Virus record (IMG/VR): IMGVR_UViG_3300010375_000026
Span: 1 to 45,412 of that record
Source: a virus
Reading direction: 5' to 3' (one strand)
Length of the DNA: 45,412 bases
This document shows, piece after piece, positions 33,701-42,254 of this stretch; position 1 is the first letter of the stretch; each line of letters opens with the position of its first letter. Made by a program: the position numbers and the translations under genes. Under the pieces are notes generated by a model, which saw only the letters and a program-made list of their open reading frames with translations, searched no databases and was not told the origin of the DNA.

Positions 33701-35646
33701 TGGGGGCGAAGTACGGCGAGGCGAAGTCCACGGCTATCGGCAAGCGAGGCTGGCAGGGCTACTTGCCGTACGCGTGGGACTGGCGTGAGCTTCAATCGAT
33801 GTACAACGATCCGGCTCGCGCGAGCGAGTGGAATTCGTTCAAAGGCATGCTGCGCCAGCAGTACATGGCGAAGGTGATCGAGCCCGCGCTGGACAAGCTG
33901 AACAAGGTAGGCCCGGCCACGCAGGACGCAACGATGGAACTGCACCGGAAGGTCAGCGAGCAGGCTGCGAATCTCACGGATCGTTACCTGACGCAGATCA
34001 TCCGCGACCCGGACGCTCGCATTGCGGGCTCGGACGACCACTTCGGAGCGGTTGCAGCGGACATGCTCAAGGCGGACTACAAGGGCAAGAAGGTCACGGG
34101 TGTGATGGCGGACGACTTCAAGAAAGCACTCGTCGATGTCATCTCGGATCGTACCCGTACAGAGTTCGACCTGCTGGCCCGCCAGCCGGACGGCACGCGC
34201 CTGCTGGACTACATCGACACGGACATCGGCCGCATGGTGGAGGGGCAGTCCAGTGAGTTCGCTGGGCGCATCGCACTGGCTAAGCGTGGCCTGAAGGACG
34301 ACGCGCACTGGACCGCAATGAAGGACGCGCTCGTGTCCCGTGGTGCGAACCACGAGGAGATGAAGGCGCTGGACTTCCTGCACAAGAGTCTCACTGACCG
34401 CCTTGGCAACAAGGACAACGTGATTGCGCAGTTCCTCGCGCAGACGGCACACATGAGCATGATGGGGAAGCTGGGCTTCAACGCTCTGGCCGACTCCGCA
34501 TCGATCATCGCGTCGTCCGGTGTGAGCGGGATGTTCAAGGCCGTCTTCAACGGGATGGGGAAGGACACCGCGCTGATGAAGCAACTGAACCGCATGGCTT
34601 CATCGGCGATGGGGCTGGATCACCGTCTGCACTTCGGGGAGACGCGCGCGGGCGCTACGCTCAACCACACGGGCTCGGCACTTCAGGACTCGGCGATGTG
34701 GCGGCGGATTGGGTATCAGGGTATGGACATCGTAGGCAAGCTCTCGGGCGCGCACTACGTTGCCAAGGCTCTGCATCGCGGCTTCGTTCCGCTGCTGGCC
34801 GAAGACCTCGCGAAAGCGATCAGCGGCTCGACTATCGAGAACGGGGTCATCACGGGTACGGGGCATTCGCACCTGAACCCGGCTCGCCTCGTGGACTCGG
34901 GCCTGACGGCTGACCGTGTGGCCCGGATCAAGGAAGCCATCGCAACTCACGATGCCAACCGCAAGGATGGCGAGCTGTTCTCGTGGGACGCGTGGGACCG
35001 CACGCATCCGGGTGCAGCCGAGGACATGATCGGGGCTATCCACCGTGTTACCGGGCAGGCGCTTCAGCGTGCCTACATCGGCGAGACGCCGCGCTGGCTC
35101 AGCGAGGGCATCGTCGGGAAGTACGCGGGCCAGTTCAAGAAGTACGGCATCACGGCGCAGGAGAAGCAGCTCATGCGAAACGCGTTCATCGCAGACCGCA
35201 ACTCCGCGACGGGCTTCGTCATGGGTACGGCATGGGGTGCTGCCCTGTACTACACCAAGACGATGGCCTCGACGGCAGGCATGACGGACGCCCAGCGGGA
35301 GAAGTACGTCCGTGAGCACATGCACGGCATCCACCTCGCGAGCGGCATCGCAGTCATGACGAACGTTTCCGGGATGCTGGGCGACGGCCTCGACGCGGCG
35401 AATATCCTCATGGGCGGGCAGACGAACGCTGGCGGGTCGCCCATCGTAGCGCTCGGGCAGCTTCAGGCAATGTCCAAGGCGGCGGGCGCAGTCGGCGGCG
35501 CTGCCCTCGGCGTGCTGAACGGCGGCACGAACCCGCTGACGGACAAGCCGGTCAACTACGTCAAGAATGCTCGCACTGCAATGCGCGTCCTGCCGGGCGC
35601 GAACACCCTCATCGGCTCCGCACTCGCGAACGAGCTGAATCAGTAA
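30748..35646 (+). CDS. internal virion protein D with transglycosylase and zincin motifs (T7 gp16-like)
   Basis: At 1632 residues this is larger than T7 gp16 (1318). The N-terminus is a lytic transglycosylase domain (catalytic E32 in QESRNDP, then GARGYAQVMPQT and RAYNSG near residue 111) that opens peptidoglycan during ejection. A hydrophobic Ala-rich stretch is near 310-350, and a highly charged coiled segment spans about 480-530. In the middle HEIAH (657-661) followed by E713 in NVDEFVAGL is a zinc metallopeptidase signature, which T7 gp16 lacks. The rest is helical, as in ejection proteins. ATG 30748 has AGGAG upstream. Confidence 0.9.
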   Translation: MNFTQDQMTKLTENDRAIGAPQGASAAQIWQESRNDPNAVSPKGARGYAQVMPQTLTKVEEALGRRLDPSNFDDSLQIQRFVMTQNMQRIAVVAEALRAYNSGWNPEKWNNDETNAYVSAITGEDGVSTSGVPFVAPGMGKGHGIDPMQTPMMKALTMRQNAQLVADTLMDAAAFDSTPLRSSLDSMGLEDTAYAESAAGIRALSEKTDFAESFVRAAHWDTLAGRLQDAFQAGAPDPNWRMSDAQKHYVATEAPEIWADNHLRDYVGGAFSQADYERRLGMAQQQADFQRRAAQSGWTSPAGQLLAGAGDPVMLVATLGAGSIANAARAAFAVRAAEGVTGVVSSMAEGAAGNMLAAHAITRMDNGRDNWPELFRQGVLGAMLGGLGHAAGLMGEVRAKAEPEVGAKLDGHALDAHIAGQNERIDDIIGRAAGEVRSEDPNAGIHDSDPLADHKIVTESETRAGDHGAGDSKIADAVDEFKAEQAEKAEAEARAKEVEKLEPAERQAAEEGATDDATERDVAAGAEDRVNGEWADAEVARMGNVRDDMLSASERARGASTDSHTELMRLATDAKDPMIRALARRLMETQEGRSAAPIFEHPGSAQKGGNARSHYNPATHEIHTWAHDAIDHPTHAAKRAAGQMPRGGLNRDEMMLHEIAHSVTAQKIAYGKRMPQSAHGQLVGQLDKLRQRALREYKGTDHNTRYYLKNVDEFVAGLYSGQGEFINHLKSLKVKNGNILSKTVDAVRALLGLKPGDVNMLTKALGLSDHLVSKKLRADMPHARPSGHSVLTAPGVAREDVPLGALAQKMADQLQNWTEVLPKETEKLRRNAATWYDSIRGKKMGAVGKAVAVLDSVGMTLGRSANKDVRYIASMLAEDPTGVNRQHSSSAAIDKVILASNWRKPVAEVWHRILPELMTNEERVRWSQGIFAGDAEKRISRLVQEERLANRNARLSGEEYVSQAHPLVKQMAAVIDGMWKDMTEMGAKYGEAKSTAIGKRGWQGYLPYAWDWRELQSMYNDPARASEWNSFKGMLRQQYMAKVIEPALDKLNKVGPATQDATMELHRKVSEQAANLTDRYLTQIIRDPDARIAGSDDHFGAVAADMLKADYKGKKVTGVMADDFKKALVDVISDRTRTEFDLLARQPDGTRLLDYIDTDIGRMVEGQSSEFAGRIALAKRGLKDDAHWTAMKDALVSRGANHEEMKALDFLHKSLTDRLGNKDNVIAQFLAQTAHMSMMGKLGFNALADSASIIASSGVSGMFKAVFNGMGKDTALMKQLNRMASSAMGLDHRLHFGETRAGATLNHTGSALQDSAMWRRIGYQGMDIVGKLSGAHYVAKALHRGFVPLLAEDLAKAISGSTIENGVITGTGHSHLNPARLVDSGLTADRVARIKEAIATHDANRKDGELFSWDAWDRTHPGAAEDMIGAIHRVTGQALQRAYIGETPRWLSEGIVGKYAGQFKKYGITAQEKQLMRNAFIADRNSATGFVMGTAWGAALYYTKTMASTAGMTDAQREKYVREHMHGIHLASGIAVMTNVSGMLGDGLDAANILMGGQTNAGGSPIVALGQLQAMSKAAGAVGGAALGVLNGGTNPLTDKPVNYVKNARTAMRVLPGANTLIGSALANELNQ

Positions 35647-35653
35647 GCCGGAA

Positions 35654-35676
35654 CCCGCCCAGCCTAGCTGGGTGGG
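35654..35676 (+). terminator. hairpin before fibre promoter
   Basis: CCCGCCCAGC (35654-35663) pairs with GCTGGGTGGG (35667-35676) around a CTA loop, with one G-T pair. It lacks a T run but is very stable and sits directly before the phage promoter. Confidence 0.5.
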
Positions 35677-35682
35677 CCTCCG

Positions 35683-35708
35683 CAATTTCATGACCCTAAG
35701 CAGACACT
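35683..35708 (+). promoter_or_regulatory. putative phage RNA polymerase promoter before fibre
   Basis: A CAATT followed by TCATGACCCTAAGCAGACAC, identical in core to the left-end and capsid copies. It lies 17 bases before the fibre start and its GGAGG site. Confidence 0.8.
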
Positions 35709-35724
35709 AACAACAGGAGGTCAC

Positions 35725-37356
35725 ATGGCAGCGGACTACCTTGTCCCGTGGCTAAAAGCAGCGGGTCAGGATGGCCTGCGCAATTCGATGATGGTCGCCC
35801 AAGGCGATAACGTCACGAAGACATACACCTTCAACTTCGCTGGTGGGTACATCAGCAAGGATCACATCAAAGCGTACGTGTACGACGAGGTGGCGGGTAC
35901 GACAACGCCGCAGGTCATCACGCCCGCTATGTGGACTGGCCCGAGCCAGCTCACCTTCGGCACGGCATTCGCCGCCACACAGTTCCTCGTTATCTACCGG
36001 GACACGCCGAAAGACAAGCCGCTCTTGAGCTTTAAGAACGGCTCCATCATGAACGAGCCGAATCTCGACGAGATGGCCGAGCAGTCGGTCTTCTCGGCCG
36101 CTGAGACTCAGGACCGCTTCGACCTCGTGAACGACGGCTCCACGCTGGCGATCAACAACGCGGCTACGGCGCTGTCGCAGTCCAACAAAGCAGTCGCGGA
36201 TTCGGCGCAGGCGACACTCACGTCCGCCGCAGCCGAGTCTACGGCATCAGCGGCAAAATCGGTCGCGGACGCTGCAAGCGCCACCGCGAACGCTGCCAAC
36301 GATACGGCGAACGGCATCGATGCCAAAGCCACTACGGCGCTGAGCAATTCGAACAGCGCCGTCAGCACGGCGAATGCCGCCAGTGCGACGGCGAACGGCA
36401 TCGACGCGAAGGCGACCAAGGCGCAGTCCGATGCCGCCGCCGCCGTTGTGACGGCAAACGCGGCCAGCGCTACGGCGAGCGCTGCGAAGGCCACGGCTGA
36501 CGGGGTGGATGCCAAAGCTCAGAGCGCACTGGACACGGCGAACAACGCGGTTCAGAAGACTGGCGGTCGCGTGACCGGACCATTGACGCTAAGTTCGACT
36601 ACGAACTACAGCCGGACGGTATGGGACGCGAACGGCTACGCCCCGGCTGTGCAGGCCGATAAGGCGAGCAACCATATCGGCTTCGTGAATGCCGCCAACA
36701 CTGCCTACAACCTGTATGTGTTCGACGGTGGGCAAGTGGCAACGCGTGGGCCATTGACCGTAGGTGGCAACACGGTGGCAGGCGGGTCCAATGCGTCCCT
36801 TGTCAACAACGGTGACATTTGGGGCACCGCGTGGAACGGCGGTGGCTGGCTTAGTACCTACCTTGGCGGCAAGCTGAACGTTACAGGCGGCAACGTGAAC
36901 GGCCGCCTCAGCTGCACGTTGCAGGGCTGGCAGGCCGACTTGGCTCTGCATAACTGGCGGACTGGTCAAGACGCATGGGTGTACCTCCGGGCGCGAGACG
37001 GTGGTGGCCTCGACATCATCAACAGCGCCTACAACGCAGTGCCGTGGCAGGTGGATAACGGTGGGACTGTATGGCAGGCTGGCGCGTTGAATGTAGGTGC
37101 GGTGCGTTTCCAGACGGACGGGAACATCGTCGGCGGGAACATGCCGTGGGGCGACCTGTTTTCCGCGATCAACGTCAAGGTGAACAACGGGACACAAGCG
37201 ACACACCGCACGGGCGTCAACGAGTTCGCCTCGATCAACGTGGGCTATGCCGCCAACACTGCGGACGCAGGCTCGCCATGGGTTCTTATCGGAATGCGCT
37301 CACAAAATGGCTCTAACGTCACCTACCTGCGTGCTAACTGGCTCGCGGTAGGCTAA
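35725..37356 (+). CDS. tail fibre protein
   Basis: A 543-residue receptor-binding fibre. Residues 1-135 match the T7 gp17 N-terminal tail-attachment domain (YTFNFAGGYISKDHIKAYV, LVIYRDTP). Residues about 150-275 are Ala/Ser/Thr repeats with the unit TANGIDAKAT and SATA, probably a trimeric coiled shaft. The C-terminal half is Gly/Asn-rich beta sequence that would contact the host. It has its own phage promoter and a GGAGG site. The repeats could recombine and change shaft length. Confidence 0.9.
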   Translation: MAADYLVPWLKAAGQDGLRNSMMVAQGDNVTKTYTFNFAGGYISKDHIKAYVYDEVAGTTTPQVITPAMWTGPSQLTFGTAFAATQFLVIYRDTPKDKPLLSFKNGSIMNEPNLDEMAEQSVFSAAETQDRFDLVNDGSTLAINNAATALSQSNKAVADSAQATLTSAAAESTASAAKSVADAASATANAANDTANGIDAKATTALSNSNSAVSTANAASATANGIDAKATKAQSDAAAAVVTANAASATASAAKATADGVDAKAQSALDTANNAVQKTGGRVTGPLTLSSTTNYSRTVWDANGYAPAVQADKASNHIGFVNAANTAYNLYVFDGGQVATRGPLTVGGNTVAGGSNASLVNNGDIWGTAWNGGGWLSTYLGGKLNVTGGNVNGRLSCTLQGWQADLALHNWRTGQDAWVYLRARDGGGLDIINSAYNAVPWQVDNGGTVWQAGALNVGAVRFQTDGNIVGGNMPWGDLFSAINVKVNNGTQATHRTGVNEFASINVGYAANTADAGSPWVLIGMRSQNGSNVTYLRANWLAVG

Positions 37357-37364
37357 GGAGAAAT

Positions 37365-37769
37365 ATGGCATACACGCATGAGCACATGGTGTTCACGCTC
37401 ATGGAAATGTATCCGCACCTATCTCACTGGAAAGACTACAAGGTGGCACACCCGTGCTGCCCCGTGTCCGGTGAGCAGAACGCCGATCCTTGGATCGTTG
37501 AATGGACGGCCCCGGATGTCAAGCCGAAGGCCGAATGGGTGCTGGATTACTTCCAAGGGCATGAGGAAGAAATCTGCGCGAAGCTCGCTCGATACCATCG
37601 GGACGACAAGCTGCGGTTTAGCGACCAGTTCGCTTCACTACCGAGTGACGCTCCGCCGTATCTTGTGGATCGCCACGCGAAGATCGTGGAATATCGCGCG
37701 AAGCTGCGCAACATCGAAAACCTACCCGGCTGGCCTCTCGAAGTGGAGTGGCCGGAATTTCCAAAATAG
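37365..37769 (+). CDS. protein after fibre, possible fibre chaperone
   Basis: A 134-residue protein of unknown function directly after the fibre gene, a usual place for fibre-assembly chaperones. It is rich in Trp, Pro and aromatic residues (WIVEWTAPDVKPKAEWVLDYF), with no clear domain match. ATG 37365 has AGGAG upstream. It ends in TAG, so TAG is used as a real stop in this phage, which matters for the portal gene. Confidence 0.65.
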   Translation: MAYTHEHMVFTLMEMYPHLSHWKDYKVAHPCCPVSGEQNADPWIVEWTAPDVKPKAEWVLDYFQGHEEEICAKLARYHRDDKLRFSDQFASLPSDAPPYLVDRHAKIVEYRAKLRNIENLPGWPLEVEWPEFPK

Positions 37770-37777
37770 GAGAACGA

Positions 37778-37966
37778 ATGAACGGCCGCGAAGTAGCATC
37801 GGCAGTAGTTCAAGCTGCACCTCCGGTCTACACAAGCGGCTCGCTCATTCTAGGGCATCCGCTCTCGGACTGGATCATGTATGGCACGGGCATCTACCTC
37901 GTGCTGCAATTCATTGTCATCGCACCGAAGGTGTACCGAACCCTAGCCGGGAAGGAGAAGAAGTGA
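37778..37966 (+). CDS. holin candidate, single-span membrane protein
   Basis: A 62-residue protein with a short polar N-terminus, a hydrophobic segment (about residues 22-50, with HPLSDWIMYGTGIYLVLQFIV) and a basic tail (RTLAGKEKK). The pattern ...SDWI-YGT-IY-VLQ- resembles small holins of T7-like phages. It would form lesions in the inner membrane, and it lies next to the terminase genes as the T7 holin does. ATG 37778 has AGGAG seven bases upstream; the stop overlaps the next start. Confidence 0.72.
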   Translation: MNGREVASAVVQAAPPVYTSGSLILGHPLSDWIMYGTGIYLVLQFIVIAPKVYRTLAGKEKK

Positions 37967-38277
37967 GCAAGACCGCCAGCACCGAATCGCTGGCGGAACT
38001 GCATGCGCTCGTGGCTGAGACGTTCAAGACGCTCGTTCAAGACGCCGACCTCTGCAACGCCGCCATCCTCGGCGCGGCAACTAAATTCCTGAAGGACAAC
38101 AATATCACGGCAGTCGTGGAAGACAACACGGCTCTGTCCGAGATGCAGAAGAAGATTCAGGAGATGCAGGCGCGGCGCAAGCAGCGCAATGTGGTTCCGC
38201 TGGTTCCGCAATCCACCGTATCTGACGACGAGGCGCAAGCCGCCGTCGAGCAAGCCATCGCAATGAATGGCTCGTGA
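37963..38277 (+). CDS. small terminase subunit (T7 gp18-like)
   Basis: A 104-residue helical protein directly before the large terminase, which is the place of the DNA-recognition subunit of the packaging motor. The pattern AAILGAATKFLKDNNI fits the gp18 family. It starts at GTG 37963, overlapping the holin stop, with GGAG nine bases before. The long frame starting at 37378 is a different frame running through upstream genes and is not the gene. Confidence 0.88.
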   Translation: MSKTASTESLAELHALVAETFKTLVQDADLCNAAILGAATKFLKDNNITAVVEDNTALSEMQKKIQEMQARRKQRNVVPLVPQSTVSDDEAQAAVEQAIAMNGS

Positions 38278-40063
38278 GTCCGTTGAACTAGCCGTACAGC
38301 GGATCGAGCAGCTCACCCTCCTACAAGAAGCCTACCCTCACTTTGTCCCGTTCTGCGAAGACGGGATGATCGAACTCGGCTTCTCGCTCTCGGAGGTGCA
38401 AGCTGACATCGCTGAGTTCCTTGAGTACGGTCCGCACTACCTGATGGTGCAGGCCCAACGGGGTCAGGCGAAGACCACCATCTGCGCTCTGTTCGCAGTC
38501 TGGTGTCTCATCCACGACCCGAAGTTCCGCGTGCTGATTATCTCGGCGGGCGGCACTCAGGCGAACGAAATCTCGACCCTCATCGTCCGCGTCATCATGA
38601 CGATGGACATCCTTGAATGCCTTCGCCCCGACCGCAACGCGGGCGACCGAACCTCGGTCGAGGCATTCGATGTGCATCACACCCTCAAGGGTCTGGACAA
38701 GTCGCCATCGGTGGCGTGCGTCGGCGTCACCGGCAACCTGCAGGGTAAGCGTGCCGACCTACTTATCGCGGACGACATTGAGAGTGCGAAGAACTCCCTG
38801 ACGGAGCACCAACGTCAGGCATTGCTTCAACTGACGCGGGACTTCCCGTCCATCTGCTCGACCGGGCGAATCGTGTACCTCGGCACGCCGCAGTCGATCA
38901 ACTCCATCTACAACACGCTGCCGGGACGTGGCTACACCGTCCGCATCTGGCCGGGACGCTACCCGACCGTGGCGCAGATGGAGAACTACGGCGACATGTT
39001 GGCCCCGCTCATCCTGCGGCGCATCGTTGCGAACCCGTCGCTCCAGACCGGAGGCGGGATGCTGGGCGACCAAGGCCAGCCCGTAGACCCGGAACTGCCC
39101 GCAGGCGTCGAGAGCTTCCTCGCGAAGAAGGAGCACGACCAAGGCCCGGCGTACTTCCAGCTCCAGCACATGCTGAACACGAAGCTGGCGGACTCGGAGC
39201 GCTTCCCGCTGCGCCTCGCCAAGATCATGACGATGCGCTTCGCGGAACTGTTTCCCCTCGGCATTACACCGGGGCTGCTCGCGCACGAGACGATCAAGTA
39301 CCAAGTCAACGGCACGACGTACACGATGGGTATCCCATCCAGCGTCGAGCGCGACCGCGCGCCACTGCAAGGCATCGTCATGTACGTGGACCCGGCAGGC
39401 GGCGGCAAGAATGGCGACGAGACGGGCTACGCCGTCGTCGGCTTCCTGAACGGCACGTTGTTCGTGGCGGAAGTCGGCGGCATCAAGGGCGGCTTCGACC
39501 CGGAGGGCTTCAAGTTCCTCGCGGGCATCGCGCGTAAGTGGAGGGTGAACCGAATCCTTGTCGAGAAGAACTTCGGCAACGGTGCATACCTGCACTCGTG
39601 GCTACCGATCCTTCGCGCCGAATACCCGCAGACCGTAGGCGACGGCTGCGCCATCGAGGAGACGTGGGAATCCGGCCAGAAGGAGCTGCGGATCATCGAC
39701 GTGTTGGAGCCGATCATCGCTCGCGGCTCGCTCGTGTTCAACGACGACATCCCGCGCGACGAGGAGAAGTCCCTCCAACGCTACCCGGTAGAGAAGCGCC
39801 CTAGCTACTCACTGCTCCACCAGATCGCGCACATCACGCGCGACAAGAACGCCCTTCAGCACGACGACCGACTGGACGCCCTCGCAGGCGCATGCCGGTA
39901 TTGGGTCGAGCAGATGGGCGTCAATCAGGAACGCGCAATCGAGCGCCTGCGCGAGCAGGAGTTCAACGACTGGATCAAGAACCCCCTGTCGCGCGTGGAC
40001 TACCGAACCAACCCAACTGGACGCCGAAGCGGCGGCTCAGCCTTCAACAAATACCGGAGGTAA
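38267..40063 (+). CDS. large terminase subunit (T7 gp19-like)
   Basis: A 598-residue ATPase-nuclease that packages DNA. Walker A-like AQRGQAKTT is at residues 63-71 and Walker B LLIADD at 165-170. The nuclease domain has MYVDPAGGGKNGDETGYAVVG (first Asp) and HDDRLDALAGA. The C-terminus is short and basic. ATG 38267 overlaps the small subunit by 11 bases. Its close likeness to T7 gp19 suggests packaging from concatemers with direct terminal repeats. Confidence 0.95.
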   Translation: MARESVELAVQRIEQLTLLQEAYPHFVPFCEDGMIELGFSLSEVQADIAEFLEYGPHYLMVQAQRGQAKTTICALFAVWCLIHDPKFRVLIISAGGTQANEISTLIVRVIMTMDILECLRPDRNAGDRTSVEAFDVHHTLKGLDKSPSVACVGVTGNLQGKRADLLIADDIESAKNSLTEHQRQALLQLTRDFPSICSTGRIVYLGTPQSINSIYNTLPGRGYTVRIWPGRYPTVAQMENYGDMLAPLILRRIVANPSLQTGGGMLGDQGQPVDPELPAGVESFLAKKEHDQGPAYFQLQHMLNTKLADSERFPLRLAKIMTMRFAELFPLGITPGLLAHETIKYQVNGTTYTMGIPSSVERDRAPLQGIVMYVDPAGGGKNGDETGYAVVGFLNGTLFVAEVGGIKGGFDPEGFKFLAGIARKWRVNRILVEKNFGNGAYLHSWLPILRAEYPQTVGDGCAIEETWESGQKELRIIDVLEPIIARGSLVFNDDIPRDEEKSLQRYPVEKRPSYSLLHQIAHITRDKNALQHDDRLDALAGACRYWVEQMGVNQERAIERLREQEFNDWIKNPLSRVDYRTNPTGRRSGGSAFNKYRR

Positions 40064-40066
40064 CTC

Positions 40067-40285
40067 ATGCTTGTAACCGATCTACCGAACATTCGCGAGG
40101 TGTACGGCCAAGGCGACGACCTGCGCTGGGACACATCGCAAGCCGTCACTCGCGTCGAAGAAGCAGCCGCGCGAGGTGCGGGTGGCGTCACATCCGCAGC
40201 GACCTTGCGGGACTTCTTCATTGCTGCTGCGAACGCCGCACACGCGGCGACGGGCGATATGCTCAAGACGGTGAAGCTCGCCTGA
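40067..40285 (+). CDS. hypothetical protein in lysis region
   Basis: A 72-residue protein of unknown function, soluble and Ala-rich in its second half. ATG 40067 has GGAGG eight bases upstream and the stop overlaps the lysozyme start (TGATG), so it belongs to the packaging/lysis transcript. It lacks a membrane span and so is not a holin by sequence. Confidence 0.65.
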   Translation: MLVTDLPNIREVYGQGDDLRWDTSQAVTRVEEAAARGAGGVTSAATLRDFFIAAANAAHAATGDMLKTVKLA

Positions 40286-40740
40286 TGGCACGCGTTAGCG
40301 CTGCCGTGATTGCGGCGGCGCTGGCGATCAGCGTCCCGCTCACGCTCACCTACGAGGGCACCCGTACCACGGCTTACCTTGACCCGGTAGGCATCCCCAC
40401 GGCCTGCACCGGACATACCGGAGCCGATGTGCGGGTAGGGCGAGTGTACTCGCCGGCCCAATGCACGACCCTGCTGAACGCGGACTCCGCCGAGGCGATG
40501 GGTGCGGTGCTCGACCTGACTACCGGCCCGATTAACGCGAACGAGCTGGCCGCATACACCGACTTCGTGTTCAACGTCGGGCGGGGCAACTTCGCCAAAT
40601 CGACGCTTCGCAAGAAGTTCAACGCGGGCGATCACCGAGGTGCCTGCGAGGAGCTGAAGAAGTGGGTCTACGCTAAGGGCGCGAAGCTGCGCGGGCTGGT
40701 GCTGCGCCGTCAGGCCGAATACGAGGTATGCACTCAATGA
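40285..40740 (+). CDS. SAR endolysin (GH24 lysozyme)
   Basis: A 151-residue muramidase that cleaves peptidoglycan at lysis. The catalytic triad is E24, D33 and T39, with the same spacing as T4 lysozyme. Residues 4-22 ([19 protein letters not shown]) are a weakly hydrophobic, Ala-rich signal-arrest-release segment, so it is likely exported by Sec and held in the membrane until holin or depolarisation frees it. C41 next to the active site could take part in disulfide control, as in some SAR lysozymes. ATG 40285 overlaps the upstream stop. Confidence 0.93.
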   Translation: MARVSAAVIAAALAISVPLTLTYEGTRTTAYLDPVGIPTACTGHTGADVRVGRVYSPAQCTTLLNADSAEAMGAVLDLTTGPINANELAAYTDFVFNVGRGNFAKSTLRKKFNAGDHRGACEELKKWVYAKGAKLRGLVLRRQAEYEVCTQ

Positions 40741-41072
40741 CCGACCGGATTATCGCCGTACTGCTGGGCCTGCTCCTCGTGGGCGGACTCAGCTTCACTG
40801 CCTACACCGAACACAGCCGTGCTCAGGCAGCCGAGGCGAAGGTGGAGGGACTGACGACCGCATTGGCGGCTTCTCAGGCTGCTCTGGATGCCTACGCCAC
40901 TTCCGCTCGCGCTGCTGCTACCCGAGCCAGCACCAACCAAACGAGAGTCACCAATGCCCTACAAACGCATCCTGACTGGACTCGCACTTCTGTCCCTGAC
41001 GATGTTTGGGACAGCCTGTACGGCAACCGCCCCGGTGCGGCCAGCGGCAGCGCTGCTCCAGCCGTGCGCTGA
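40737..41072 (+). CDS. inner-membrane spanin (Rz-like)
   Basis: A 111-residue protein with an N-terminal membrane helix (residues 5-24) and a periplasmic Ala-rich coiled coil, the i-spanin architecture that fuses inner and outer membranes at lysis. ATG 40737 overlaps the lysozyme stop by four bases. The o-spanin gene starts inside it in another frame. Confidence 0.88.
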   Translation: MTDRIIAVLLGLLLVGGLSFTAYTEHSRAQAAEAKVEGLTTALAASQAALDAYATSARAAATRASTNQTRVTNALQTHPDWTRTSVPDDVWDSLYGNRPGAASGSAAPAVR

Positions 41073-41190
41073 GCCTGCACCTCCGACCGACCGTACCCTC
41101 GGCGGGCTCGTCCAGTCCGTCCACGATTACCAGACAGCGCTGGATTTCTGTAACGCGCAGCTCGATGCGCTGCGCGCCTTCTTCAAGTAA
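40954..41190 (+). CDS. outer-membrane lipoprotein spanin (Rz1-like)
   Basis: A 78-residue lipoprotein partly nested in the Rz-like gene in a different frame. The signal peptide ([19 protein letters not shown]) ends in a lipobox with Cys 22 (FGTAC), and Pro-rich segments follow, as is usual for Rz1. ATG 40954 is chosen because it gives a proper signal peptide; the frame is open further upstream. Its stop directly abuts the integrase stop on the other strand. Confidence 0.88.
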   Translation: MPYKRILTGLALLSLTMFGTACTATAPVRPAAALLQPCAEPAPPTDRTLGGLVQSVHDYQTALDFCNAQLDALRAFFK

Positions 41191-42228
41191 TCAGCCCAGC
41201 TTCTTCGCCAAGTCCTTCGCCTTGAGGTGCGTGTACCGGCGCATCATGGCGTTGGTCTTGTGCCCCGTGACGGACATCACCTCCGTCTCGATCAGCCCCT
41301 TCTCGAACAGCCGACTCGTGGCCTCATGCCGCGTGTCATGGAACCGTACACCTTCGATCCCGGCCCGCTTACGCAGTCGGGCGAATGCCTGCTTCACTGC
41401 CGACGCCGTGAGATCAGGGAACACGCGGCCCTTACGCTTCGCCGGGGCCGGCTCGATGCCGGTCAGCACCTCGTATGCTCGGGTGGACAGAGGTACGCCG
41501 CGCATCTCGTCCGTCTTCGTCGAGCCCCACCGCAGGATCACGACCCGATCCTCCAGGTCGACATTCTCCCATTCCAGCTCACGGGCTTCGCCTTGGCGCA
41601 TGCCTGTCTCGATGCACAGCTCGATCAGCGGGGCCATCCACGTCACGCGGCCCTTGGTGGCAGCAGCGAGTAGCTTCTGCTCCTCGTCGCCATCCACCCG
41701 TCGGTCACGCGGCGCGGCGTTCTTCGGCCGGCGCACGTCGGACACCGGGTTCGTAGGCGTCCCCATGCCCCATTCTGTCCGGGCAATCTCAAGGACGTGG
41801 TGCAGCAAGTTCAGCTCTCGGTTGACGGTATCGCCGGACACCGGGCGAGCTTCCTTGCCCCGCTTCCCGTTCGTGCCTTCGACGCCCTCCAGCCGCCTGT
41901 CGCGCCAGTTCGCGATGATGGCGGGTGTGAGCTTCCCGACCGCATACTCAGCCATGCTGTCCCGCTGGATGGCCTTGAGCCGCCACTCCTCAGAATCGCT
42001 ACCCTTCTTCTCAGGCGTGACCTTTTCCAGATACGTGCCAATTACGTCCTTCAGCAGCACGCCGCCTTCCAGATGGGAGAACCGATCGCTGTTCATCCGG
42101 GCTTCCACGTCGGTCGCCCATGTCTCGGCTTCCTTGTAGGTGTCGAAGGTCTGAATCTGCTGAGGGAAGCCCTTCTTGCGGACCATCGCCGTCCACTTGC
42201 CGCTCTTGCGCTGCTGGATTGTAGCCAT
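41191..42228 (-). CDS. tyrosine site-specific integrase
   Basis: A 345-residue recombinase that inserts and, with a helper, excises the prophage. Catalytic residues are R211 (GMRQGE), K238, H297-x-x-R300 (HDTRHE), H323 (TGHKT) and Y332 (RRYTH). Residues 1-45 form an AP2-like arm-binding domain, with FDTYKEAET at 28-36. It is the only minus-strand gene of the prophage and lies beside the right att core. A good sigma-70 promoter reads into it, and GGAG lies five bases before ATG. Confidence 0.97.
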   Translation of the reverse strand: MATIQQRKSGKWTAMVRKKGFPQQIQTFDTYKEAETWATDVEARMNSDRFSHLEGGVLLKDVIGTYLEKVTPEKKGSDSEEWRLKAIQRDSMAEYAVGKLTPAIIANWRDRRLEGVEGTNGKRGKEARPVSGDTVNRELNLLHHVLEIARTEWGMGTPTNPVSDVRRPKNAAPRDRRVDGDEEQKLLAAATKGRVTWMAPLIELCIETGMRQGEARELEWENVDLEDRVVILRWGSTKTDEMRGVPLSTRAYEVLTGIEPAPAKRKGRVFPDLTASAVKQAFARLRKRAGIEGVRFHDTRHEATSRLFEKGLIETEVMSVTGHKTNAMMRRYTHLKAKDLAKKLG

Positions 42229-42254
42229 GCTGACTCCGGGATAAGATGCAACTC

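Noticed and set aside
37378-38277. 299-codon plus-strand frame across fibre-downstream genes
   Set aside because: Only its last third is real (small terminase from GTG 37963). The earlier part is out of frame with two genes that have good ribosome binding sites.
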